A stretch of 6,936 bases of DNA from an uncultured Prevotella sp. (lineage in GTDB: Bacteria; Bacteroidota; Bacteroidia; Bacteroidales; Bacteroidaceae). The notes under the pieces are model-generated. The model worked only from the letters and a program-made list of their open reading frames with translations, was not told the DNA's origin and made no database searches. The translations under genes and the position numbers were made by a program. The stretch covers positions 1 to 6,936 of the forward strand of contig CALCUV010000151.1 of NCBI GenBank assembly GCA_937906765.1, in the 5' to 3' direction. Positions within the stretch are counted from its first letter, which is position 1, and each line of letters opens with the position of its first letter. Shown here one piece after another: positions 1 to 6,182 of the stretch.

Positions 1-778
1 GTCTTCTGTTCACCTCAACCTCCAATTGTTTCACAGAGTAACCTTCCTGCACCAGAATTTCGTAGTCGGTATCTATGGCTTTCCATTCGAAAGACACATC
101 CTTCCAATCCCCACAGAGGTAAGTTTGATCCGACGTAACATCTGTTTGCGTCAGGGTGCGATAAACGTCTCTCACTGTGTAAGTGGCAATATGTGCAAGG
201 TAGTCAGCGCCCATTTCTCTAACCACAATCTTGGTGCCTATGGGATTTCCGTCGCCACAGATTCGTTTTGCCTGCGTTTCGCTCAACACTGCTTCGCCGT
301 AGTTCAGCACAGGAATCTTTTCGCCCGTCAGTGCCGAGCGGATGCCACGAAAATTCAGATACTCAGGAAGGGTATTGCTATGAGCAAGGTCCATGCTTCG
401 TTCCGTAGAATCTGCTAAAATCAAGGTGACTTTTTGAACGAAGTAAAGACCATCGGCATAGAATAGTTTTTCCACCCCAGCCATGCCCCCACCCGAAGTA
501 AGGGCAGCATGAATTTCATCGTTAATCTCAATACGATTTTGATTATTCGGCACATCATCAGCCACCTGCTCTTCAGTAGTACTTTTTGCGAAACTCATTT
601 CATACAGGCGGTCGTAATAAGGTTCATCACAAACAGCTGGCGGAGCATAATGGCTCAGCACGAAATGCGTAGCCGCCAGCGTGACCATACCTACAGCAAG
701 GGCAAGAATACTGATTGCATTCTGCAATTTGTATTTCAGCAGATTGCGGAGGGAAATTTTGAGGATGTGGAGGAACAT
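1..778 (-). CDS. MacB/FtsX-type ABC transporter permease, N-terminal part (third of three; runs off the left edge)
   Basis: Only the first 259 residues are inside the window; the frame is open to base 1. I read this by reverse-complementing and translating the strand and found no stop. The start is the ATG at 776-778, the first ATG after an in-frame TAA at 791-793. Residues 1-19 are a basic amphipathic stretch (RNLLKYKLQ), residues 20-41 one membrane helix, and the rest a periplasmic MacB_PCD-like domain with the family pattern around residues 141-181 (GIRSALTGEKIPVL, then VLSE and GNPIG). It is a close paralogue of the gene just upstream: 27 of 29 residues match over residues 15-43. By family knowledge the missing part should hold three more helices, then a second four-helix half. 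It would be an inner-membrane subunit of a MacA-MacB-like export or mechanotransmission complex, with ATP hydrolysed by a separate subunit. It starts 78 bp after the preceding permease gene and is probably in the same transcript. Substrate unknown. Confidence 0.93.
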   Translation of the reverse strand, partial: MFLHILKISLRNLLKYKLQNAISILALAVGMVTLAATHFVLSHYAPPAVCDEPYYDRLYEMSFAKSTTEEQVADDVPNNQNRIEINDEIHAALTSGGGMAGVEKLFYADGLYFVQKVTLILADSTERSMDLAHSNTLPEYLNFRGIRSALTGEKIPVLNYGEAVLSETQAKRICGDGNPIGTKIVVREMGADYLAHIATYTVRDVYRTLTQTDVTSDQTYLCGDWKDVSFEWKAIDTDYEILVQEGYSVKQLEVEVNRR

Positions 779-856
779 TTGTTTGAGGTTTTAAGATTAT
801 GAGGTTGTAAGAACCATCCGGATGGTCTTTCTCCTTTCTAAAATTTTCTTTCCTAA
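779..856 (-). other. 78-bp spacer between second and third permease genes
   Basis: This short gap lacks a terminator with a T-run on the minus strand. It holds a perfect 14-bp palindrome at 813-826 and, at 826-839, a 14-base pyrimidine tract (tctttctcctttct) also present at 6151-6164 downstream of the adaptor gene. On the transcribed strand the tract reads AGAAAGGAGAAAGA. It contains an AAGGAG, but about 50 bases from the start codon at 778, too far to be that gene's ribosome binding site. The gap looks like a trimmed remnant of the repeat material found at 5634-6182. The two flanking genes are probably co-transcribed. Confidence 0.6.
813..826. repeat. 14-bp perfect palindrome ACCATCCGGATGGT
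   Basis: The sequence is self-complementary over seven base pairs with its centre between 819 and 820. It lies 35 bases upstream of the third permease start. Ten bases of it (atccggatgg) recur at 5679-5688, 46 bases upstream of the first permease start, at the outer end of the hairpin element there. It could be an operator or a remnant of that repeat; the sequence alone does not decide. Confidence 0.6.
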
Positions 857-3277
857 TCATTCCTTCGCAATCATCTCCGCAGGCCTTACGCGCAACACTT
901 GGTGAAGGTGGTAACCTACGATGAAGAGGATAACAAGGGCGGTGATGAGGAGGGCACCGAGGATGGGGAGTGTGGGGGAGAGGCGCTCTGCCATACCACT
1001 GACAAAACTGCGTCTTGCCCAGTCTTTCAGGAGGGTGTTGAAGAGAAGGATGAGGGGCGTACTGACGATGGCGGCGATGCCAATGAGCCACAGGTAGAGG
1101 CGACCGAAGAGCAGGATGATGTCCCATCGCTTGGCGCCGTGAATCTTACGCAGTGCCACTTCCTTCTGTCGCGAACGGGTGTCGAGGGCAATAGTGCTCC
1201 AAATGCCCATGAGGCAGATGACGAGGCAGATGCTGGAGAGTATCCACGAGGCATCACGCATGATTTCGATGAAGAAGATTTCGTCGTCGAGCGCATCGCG
1301 AAGGTTGGTCACACGTGGCTCTAAAGGTTTGGGATTGATGCGTTGTAGGGCTTCGGTGAGGTCGGAAAAGACGCGGTCGTAAGCACCTTTCTTGGGTTGG
1401 ACAATAACCTCGGTCACATCCTCGTCGCGCCAGTTTCCCAAGTGCACCACTTTGTACTGTTGCCACATGCTGGTGTTATCAGTATAAGGCCAAGTGGAGA
1501 ACGTGCCACCGATGCGCAGGGGTTCTTTATCAATAGGCAGGAACCAACCATTGGCATTGAAGCCGTATCTTTCCATCATGGCATAGAGCGAGTCTCTCAT
1601 CAGGATGCAATCGTGGCGCTCCTCCGGGGGAAGCATCCAGTTGATAGATATGTTCAAAAAGTCGAAGATGGCGGTGTCGCCCACCATGGTCTCTTGAATA
1701 AAGACGCTCCCCCATTTTTCGCTTACCACGGTATCTTCCTGAATTTCCTTTGACTGGAGATAATCGTGATTCATGGGGATGAAGCGCTCTATGCCCTGCG
1801 CCTCTGTGCGCAAGTATTCCATAAGCTTGGGTGAGTCCAAATCAGTTTCGTAGGGGCGTACGTAGATGCACTCCTTGTAGAAGTCATCATTCTCCGGCAC
1901 ATTCATTTCCCTTAATGCCAGTTCGCTGAATTGCGTCAAGGCAAGGCTTCCTCCCACAAAAAGCATGCAGATGGCAATCTGTATGCCCAGCATCGTGTTA
2001 CGCAGGGCATGCCCACGGCTACGGTGCAACTGCATCGTCATGCTTTGGCGCTGGCGCACCATTGTGCGGACGGTGAGCCACACTACGAAGAAACTGATGA
2101 GCACAACAGTCAAAAGTATTACCGCCACACTTTCGTAAACTCCCTCGATGTACCAACCAAAATCGTTAAGATAGGGCGTGAGCGAGGCATTGGCGAAGTC
2201 GATGAGTAAGGTGGCAACCACGTATGCCACAATGCCAGAAAGCAGGAAGGTGAGAAGCGTTTCACAGGCAAAGAGGCGGAAGATGCTGCGACGCGTAGCG
2301 CCATGCACACGACGCAAAGCCACCTCGCGTTGTCGCATACGGAAGAGTTGCAACTGCATTTTCAGGAAACCGATTAAGGCTGCGGCGAGGATGAGTGAAC
2401 TAATGAGGTAAACGATAGTGCGGGTAACACTCATGTGACCCGTTTGCTCGTCTATCTTTTTACTCAGGGGCGTGAGGCGCACACTGAATTGCGGGTCAAG
2501 CGTTTTCAGGCGGCGCGTCATCTCTGCCTCAACGTCCTTGGGGTTTGTTCCTTCTTGCAACACAAGACCATAATTGACGTGATAATAGTCCTTCACTCCT
2601 TCCACATAGGTGTACATTCCGTCACTCACGTCGTCGGCAATGCGCTCTGAGGCATAGACATCGCGGATGGTGAATGTTTTCCATTCGCCATTGTGATACA
2701 TGGACACGCTGCACCCTACGGGATTCTCGTTGCCAAAAATCTCGCGCGCATGCATTTCGCTGATGACGATTTCCTTATCGCCCAGCACGGGAATTTTCTC
2801 GCCCGTCAGCGCCGAACGGATACCCCAGAAGTTGAGGTCCTCTGCCTGTAACACATAATAACGGTATGAACCCATGCGTTCGCTTCCGTCGGGCATGGTA
2901 AAGGTCATGCTTCCGCCCATAGTGATACTGCCCAGGAAGGCATTGTGCTTCACTTGCTCCACACCGGGCAAGGGTCCGCCCGAGAAGAGCGCATCGTGCA
3001 TTTCGGTGGTAATGCGTGTAGGAGTAAAAATCCACTTTTGCGTGCCATCCTCTTTGATGATAGCACTCTTGTTTTGTCCGTCACTGAGTTCAGCCACATA
3101 GGTGCGCTCATAATAAGGTTCTTCAGTAATGGCTGGCGGTCCCATGTGTTTGAGCACAAAGTGCGTAGCCGCAAGAGTTACAATGCCCACAGCAAGGGCA
3201 AGGATACTAATCGCATTCTGTAACTTATATTTCTGCAGATTGCGCCATGCAATCTTTAAATGATGGGTAAGAAGCAT
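857..3277 (-). CDS. MacB/FtsX-type ABC transporter permease (second of three, complete, 806 aa)
   Basis: This is a complete permease with the duplicated layout of large stand-alone Bacteroidota MacB/FtsX proteins. Helix 1 (about 22-42) is followed by a periplasmic MacB_PCD-like domain (about 45-280), helices 2-4 (about 283-306, 334-359, 380-402), helix 5 (about 427-447), a second periplasmic domain (about 450-672), and helices 6-8 (about 675-697, 726-749, 768-790). Each half carries the conserved cytoplasmic coupling motif after its second helix: RQREVALRRVHGA (315-327) and RQKEVALRKIHGA (703-715). In this family that loop contacts the ATPase. No Walker A or ABC signature is present, so the ATPase is a separate protein. 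The start ATG (3275-3277) lies 22 bp after the upstream permease stop, preceded by A/T-rich sequence without a clear Shine-Dalgarno, which is usual in this phylum. Likely role: inner-membrane component of a tripartite efflux or envelope-remodelling system. The substrate cannot be inferred. It ends with TGA at 857-859. Confidence 0.96.
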   Translation of the reverse strand: MLLTHHLKIAWRNLQKYKLQNAISILALAVGIVTLAATHFVLKHMGPPAITEEPYYERTYVAELSDGQNKSAIIKEDGTQKWIFTPTRITTEMHDALFSGGPLPGVEQVKHNAFLGSITMGGSMTFTMPDGSERMGSYRYYVLQAEDLNFWGIRSALTGEKIPVLGDKEIVISEMHAREIFGNENPVGCSVSMYHNGEWKTFTIRDVYASERIADDVSDGMYTYVEGVKDYYHVNYGLVLQEGTNPKDVEAEMTRRLKTLDPQFSVRLTPLSKKIDEQTGHMSVTRTIVYLISSLILAAALIGFLKMQLQLFRMRQREVALRRVHGATRRSIFRLFACETLLTFLLSGIVAYVVATLLIDFANASLTPYLNDFGWYIEGVYESVAVILLTVVLISFFVVWLTVRTMVRQRQSMTMQLHRSRGHALRNTMLGIQIAICMLFVGGSLALTQFSELALREMNVPENDDFYKECIYVRPYETDLDSPKLMEYLRTEAQGIERFIPMNHDYLQSKEIQEDTVVSEKWGSVFIQETMVGDTAIFDFLNISINWMLPPEERHDCILMRDSLYAMMERYGFNANGWFLPIDKEPLRIGGTFSTWPYTDNTSMWQQYKVVHLGNWRDEDVTEVIVQPKKGAYDRVFSDLTEALQRINPKPLEPRVTNLRDALDDEIFFIEIMRDASWILSSICLVICLMGIWSTIALDTRSRQKEVALRKIHGAKRWDIILLFGRLYLWLIGIAAIVSTPLILLFNTLLKDWARRSFVSGMAERLSPTLPILGALLITALVILFIVGYHLHQVLRVRPAEMIAKE

Positions 3278-3299
3278 ATTAATTAAGATGTTAATGTGT

Positions 3300-5633
3300 T
3301 TAGCTGTTTATCACCTCCGCAGGATTTTCCCTGAAACACACCTTTACTTTATAGGCAACAAGGGCGAGGATGATGAGGGCAATGATGAGCATGATACCGA
3401 GGGCGGGAAGGATGCCAAGGGTGATTTGCAGGGTGTAAGTTTGCAACCACAGTGTCATGAGGTAATAACCTACGCAAAGTCCGATGATGGTACCGAGTGT
3501 AGCGATGATGCCGTAAGTAAGGAGCGTGCGACGCAGGCAATCACTGTAGTGCGCACCAAAGACGCGACGGATGGCAAGGGCACGGCGCTGACGCTGGAGG
3601 TCGGCACTCAAGAGGGTGATTAAACCGAAGAGGGCGATGCCCAATCCTACTGCCGAGAGCACAGAGTAAAACCACAGGAAGCGTTGCTCCTTTTCATATT
3701 CGCGCGCAATAAGTTCGCCGTAGTTGACGATGCTTACCTGCCCCGCGTCGGGGTTAATGTCGTGACGGCGCAGGAGTTCTTCCACGGCGGCAATGCCTTC
3801 CTTTTCCTTGCCGGGGAGGAAACGGAAGTAGAGAACTTTACCTCCCGATTCATCCATGTTGGCGCGGTAGGCAATAATCTCAGGTTCTTGATGAAAATCG
3901 CGGGTGCAGAGGTCGAGTGTGCCGATGACCTCAAAGGTCTTGGGAGTTTGGATATACGGATGCTCAGGCGTCACTCCGTAATACGCCGCAGCGTTGCTGC
4001 TGAGTAACAGCTGGTCTTCCCCCCATCTAAATTTGCCCTCCATAGGTTTCCACAAGGTGGGCTTCATCTTAAAGAAGTCAATCGTAGCTTCGGTAAGTTC
4101 CAGCATGGTTAAGCCCTGCTTAAAGCCATCTACCATATAGCTAATCATCCAATTGCGTTGGAAGAGCTCTTGATTTGTAATGCAGGTGTCAACCGCCGAA
4201 AGGTTGCACATTTCTTGGGCAATGGCATCGGTGTTGACCATCTGTCTTTCCTTATAAGTATGGCAATCGAAGACATATACCCCTTCAGCGTCCAAGCCCA
4301 AGGCATCGTTGGTCACAAAGTGGATTTGTCTGCCCCCGTTCCATACCAAGAAGAGCAGCAACACACTTACCGCCACTTGCACCACGGCAAGCGGATAGTT
4401 CAAGGCTGAGGGACGCCCCTGCGGAGCACCCTTGAGCGCACGTCGGTGTCTGCGATTCTGAAGGTACACGGGAATGAGGCAGAGCGTGAGCAGGATAAGG
4501 AGCAGTGCCAGCAGACTGCCTGCAAACCACAGGTACACCTCGGAGCGCGGAATCTCCATCCCTTCGAAAAAAGTGTCGAACGTCAGTGTCATCAGCACAA
4601 AGGTCATCACGCCAATGCCACTCATCATCAACACCACCTCAGACTGCAGGCGGAGCAAGGTGTCGCGACTGCCGCCACCCAAACAGATGCGCAAGCGATG
4701 GTCGGTCCAGCGAGCGTCTGCCCCAGTGTTGAGCAATGCCAAGTAGGAGAACAATGCCGAAACGAGGAGCAACGCAGAGAGTATGAGAAAGACGCCTGGA
4801 TAGAAAGCTGCTTTCCAAAAACTTCCCTCATGGCGCATCAATTCAGCCATATTGAAGGGCACGAGTTGGAGGGACGTGAAGTCGTCGTTGTAACGCGATG
4901 TCGAAAATCGCTCTACGGTTTCATCCAAGATGCGTTGCATGCTCTCGGGATGCTCTGTGCGGACGTAGAGCGACATAGCATCGGGTGAATAACAGAAGTC
5001 TATTTCAGGCGTAGGCTCTACTTTTTTGTAGAGATACGCCGTATAGTTATACGTAACCGTTTTACAACTTTCCGCCTTAACGACTCCCGTCACCCGCAAA
5101 GGTTTCTGCACGTCATTCTCACGCGTGAACTTAGCCGTAATCGTTGTGCCCAACAGGTCGGTAGTGCCAAAAAGCGCAAGGGCACACTCGTCGGAGAGCA
5201 CAATTTCGCCTTCCTCCGTCGCAGGTCTGCCACTGACAAACTCAGGGCGCATCACCTTGTAATAGTTTGGACTCACAATCACCGTTTGCTGTAGGATTGT
5301 CGTGTCGCGTGTACCGATAATGTCAACGCCTGAATACATGCAATACCCCACTTGGGCATCGGCAGGAGCATGATCCAGAATGTCGCACGCCACGCTGTCA
5401 TTGATACTATAGTTAAAGGTACGGAAGGCATCGGGGGTCTGAACCTGCACGAGGTAAACGTCTTCCGCATCGGGAATATGACTTGCCTCATGCGTCACGT
5501 GCCATATCGTAGCGGCAGAGAACACAAAAGCAGTCAGCGCCATAGAGATGATGCAGACAATAAGAAGGCTTTGCCCAAGATTGCGACGTATGTGGCGCAG
5601 GGCTTGTAGGAGGTTGATGGTTAGGGTGCGCAT
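3300..5633 (-). CDS. MacB/FtsX-type ABC transporter permease, divergent paralogue (first of three, complete, 777 aa)
   Basis: This complete permease has the same eight-helix plan as its neighbour but is clearly more divergent. Helix 1 is at about 23-44, periplasmic domain 1 at 45-278, helices 2-4 at about 279-302, 332-353 and 367-390, helix 5 at about 412-431, periplasmic domain 2 at 432-650, and helices 6-8 at about 651-676, 702-726 and 736-763. The second-half coupling motif is canonical (RALAIRRVFGAHYSD, 684-698). The equivalent first-half loop (HRLRICLGGGSRD, 312-324) keeps the Arg and Gly-rich turn but has lost the usual Glu-x-Ala. It has no ATPase domain. The start is well fixed: ATG at 5631-5633, with an in-frame TAA only four codons upstream (5643-5645) and an A/T-rich leader. 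It is probably co-transcribed with the permease 22 bp downstream. Whether it shares a transcript with the adaptor gene 549 bp upstream is uncertain. It may pair with either downstream paralogue as a heterodimer; that is inference. Confidence 0.95.
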   Translation of the reverse strand: MRTLTINLLQALRHIRRNLGQSLLIVCIISMALTAFVFSAATIWHVTHEASHIPDAEDVYLVQVQTPDAFRTFNYSINDSVACDILDHAPADAQVGYCMYSGVDIIGTRDTTILQQTVIVSPNYYKVMRPEFVSGRPATEEGEIVLSDECALALFGTTDLLGTTITAKFTRENDVQKPLRVTGVVKAESCKTVTYNYTAYLYKKVEPTPEIDFCYSPDAMSLYVRTEHPESMQRILDETVERFSTSRYNDDFTSLQLVPFNMAELMRHEGSFWKAAFYPGVFLILSALLLVSALFSYLALLNTGADARWTDHRLRICLGGGSRDTLLRLQSEVVLMMSGIGVMTFVLMTLTFDTFFEGMEIPRSEVYLWFAGSLLALLLILLTLCLIPVYLQNRRHRRALKGAPQGRPSALNYPLAVVQVAVSVLLLFLVWNGGRQIHFVTNDALGLDAEGVYVFDCHTYKERQMVNTDAIAQEMCNLSAVDTCITNQELFQRNWMISYMVDGFKQGLTMLELTEATIDFFKMKPTLWKPMEGKFRWGEDQLLLSSNAAAYYGVTPEHPYIQTPKTFEVIGTLDLCTRDFHQEPEIIAYRANMDESGGKVLYFRFLPGKEKEGIAAVEELLRRHDINPDAGQVSIVNYGELIAREYEKEQRFLWFYSVLSAVGLGIALFGLITLLSADLQRQRRALAIRRVFGAHYSDCLRRTLLTYGIIATLGTIIGLCVGYYLMTLWLQTYTLQITLGILPALGIMLIIALIILALVAYKVKVCFRENPAEVINS

Positions 5634-5693
5634 TTTGGGAATTTAATATTGAAAAAGAAAGAATAGTGCGGGGTAAATATCCGGATGGCGCTC

Positions 5694-5713
5694 TCCCCCT
5701 GTTTATAGGGGGA
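5694..5713. repeat. Hairpin TCCCCCT-GTTTAT-AGGGGGA
   Basis: Seven paired bases surround a six-base loop. In a transcript running left, it would form about 60 bases upstream of the first permease start codon, inside the leader if transcription comes from the adaptor gene. The reverse-complementary version at 6099-6120 has the same loop on the opposite strand and one more closing pair. Confidence 0.75.
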
Positions 5714-5726
5714 ACCGACGCACGAA

Positions 5727-5765
5727 GTAAGGACAGAGGATAAACTTGTTTATACTATGTCTTAC
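5727..5765. repeat. 39-bp interrupted palindrome inside the insert of the long repeat copy
   Basis: The outer arms gtaa/ttac and gaca/tgtc flank a four-base internal mismatch, then ataaac/gtttat around a TT centre. One G at 5731 is bulged. The arms are symmetric enough to form a long imperfect hairpin. It lies wholly in the 87 bases missing from the shorter repeat copy, so it arrived, or was lost, as a separate unit. Confidence 0.6.
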
Positions 5766-5866
5766 GAGAAGGAGGAAGATGAGCGTAGCGAAATCAATTG
5801 GGACCAGCTTTGCTGGTGAGGGGGTGCAGATTACAAGCGAGAAGAAGTTATTAAAAATACAGGTTC

Positions 5867-5882
5867 ATAAGAAGGTTCTTAT
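5867..5882. repeat. Short palindrome ATAAGAA-GG-TTCTTAT
   Basis: Two perfect 7-bp arms are separated by GG. It lies just outside the long hairpin element, in A/T-rich sequence. It is a possible binding site or small hairpin, with nothing nearby to assign a role. Confidence 0.5.
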
Positions 5883-5945
5883 AACTCCCCGAAAATCACC
5901 CGTCTATTCCCGCAAAAATTCTTTCTAACTAAATTGAAATTCTAT

Positions 5946-6008
5946 TACTAATTGTCTCGCTAAAGATACTAATTGTTTTTGCTAAAATAGGTTTAGTTTT
6001 TGCGAAGG
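5946..6008. repeat. 21-bp direct tandem repeat, three copies with decay
   Basis: The units are 5946-5966, 5967-5987 and 5988-6008. The first two begin with an identical tactaattgt and continue to gctaaa; the third (taggtttagtttttgcgaagg) keeps the pattern with more changes. The period is a multiple of three, so an open minus-strand frame across it shows a seven-residue repeat (FAKTKPI, LAKTISI, FSETISN). I take this as a consequence of the period and not as proof of a gene. Confidence 0.65.
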
Positions 6009-6072
6009 GGGAGTTGGGGATTGTTTTGTCTGTATGGAGCGCTTGTGTTTTTATGTTGGTGGATGTTTTTAG

Positions 6073-6132
6073 GCACCCCCTCACCACTTCGTGGTCCCCT
6101 CCCCCTATAAACAGGGGGAGAGTGCCATTCGG
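6073..6132 (+). repeat. Short copy of the hairpin-bearing intergenic repeat
   Basis: This is the compact form of the element at 5681-5827, in opposite orientation: gcaccccctcacca, a small hairpin (ACCAC/GTGGT, 6083-6095), two bases, then the strong hairpin CTCCCCCT-ATAAAC-AGGGGGAG (6099-6120, eight pairs), ending in gagagtgccattcgg. It is about 50 to 110 bases past the adaptor stop codon. It could stabilise the 3' end of the adaptor message or partly end transcription, though there is no T-run for a classical terminator. Confidence 0.75.
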
Positions 6133-6151
6133 GACTTCACTCCGCAAGGTT

Positions 6152-6179
6152 CTTTCTCCTTTCTCATTTCTCATTTCTC
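6152..6179 (-). repeat. 7-bp tandem repeat (GAGAAAG/T), four copies
   Basis: On the minus strand the four units read GAGAAAT, GAGAAAT, GAGAAAG, GAGAAAG, starting four bases after the adaptor stop codon. It is purine-rich and A/G-only apart from two T positions. The first two of these units in plus-strand order match the tract at 827-840 apart from the last base. It is a likely slippage-prone simple repeat. Confidence 0.7.
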
Positions 6180-6182
6180 CTT

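Larger units (their letters stand above)
5681..5827 (-). repeat. Long copy of a hairpin-bearing intergenic repeat, with an 87-bp insert
   Basis: Read on the minus strand, the element begins with gcaccccctcacca, forms a hairpin (ACCAGC/GCTGGT, 5803-5817), crosses 87 bases unique to this copy (5714-5800), forms a second hairpin (TCCCCCT/AGGGGGA with a six-base loop, 5694-5713) and ends in gagagcgccatccgg. Both end blocks match the shorter element at 6073-6132 in the opposite orientation: 31 of 33 bases for 5681-5713 against 6100-6132. Neither hairpin is followed by a T-run, so they are not typical intrinsic terminators. It has no coding capacity, and resembles REP/MITE-like dispersed elements. 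The family assignment is inference. Confidence 0.75.
5634..6182. other. 549-bp gene-free spacer built largely from repeats
   Basis: This stretch lies between the adaptor stop and the first permease start, where related Bacteroidota operons often have an ABC ATPase gene or only a few bases. I find no credible gene. A plus-strand frame at 5746-5928 and a minus-strand frame at 5929-6174 both translate repeat sequence. From right to left it contains a 7-bp tandem repeat, a hairpin element, a 21-bp tandem repeat, a small palindrome and a second, larger hairpin element in opposite orientation. No match to the Bacteroidota promoter pattern (TTTG, then TAnnTTTG) was found on the minus strand upstream of 5633, so the promoter of the permease genes is not identified. 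They may depend on read-through from the adaptor gene. Confidence 0.75.

Noticed and set aside
493..508. cgaagtaagggcag in the third permease resembling cgaagtaaggacag at 5724-5737
   Set aside because: The first copy encodes conserved-looking residues in an open permease frame; one short match is best explained by chance.
627..1127. Minus-strand frame of 166 codons spanning the end of the second permease and the start of the third
   Set aside because: It is a frame-shifted reading of both permease genes, with proline/histidine-rich nonsense; both real frames are supported by family motifs.
4446..4988. Plus-strand frame of 180 codons inside the first permease
   Set aside because: It is antisense to a complete permease with clear helices and motifs; its composition is rich in His, Gln and Cys as expected of a shadow frame.
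5746..5928. Plus-strand open frame of 60 codons
   Set aside because: It lies across the hairpin repeat and its insert, has no recognisable domain and opposes the operon; treated as translated repeat sequence.
5946..6008. CRISPR array
   Set aside because: The 21-bp units are contiguous with no unique spacers, and the copies are decayed.
6099..6120. Strong hairpin as an intrinsic terminator of the adaptor gene
   Set aside because: On the minus strand the stem is followed by GGGACC and not by a T-run. A weaker or factor-assisted role remains possible.
5681..6132. Insertion sequence or transposon
   Set aside because: There is no transposase frame, no target-site duplication that I can identify, and the enclosed DNA is too short for an autonomous element.
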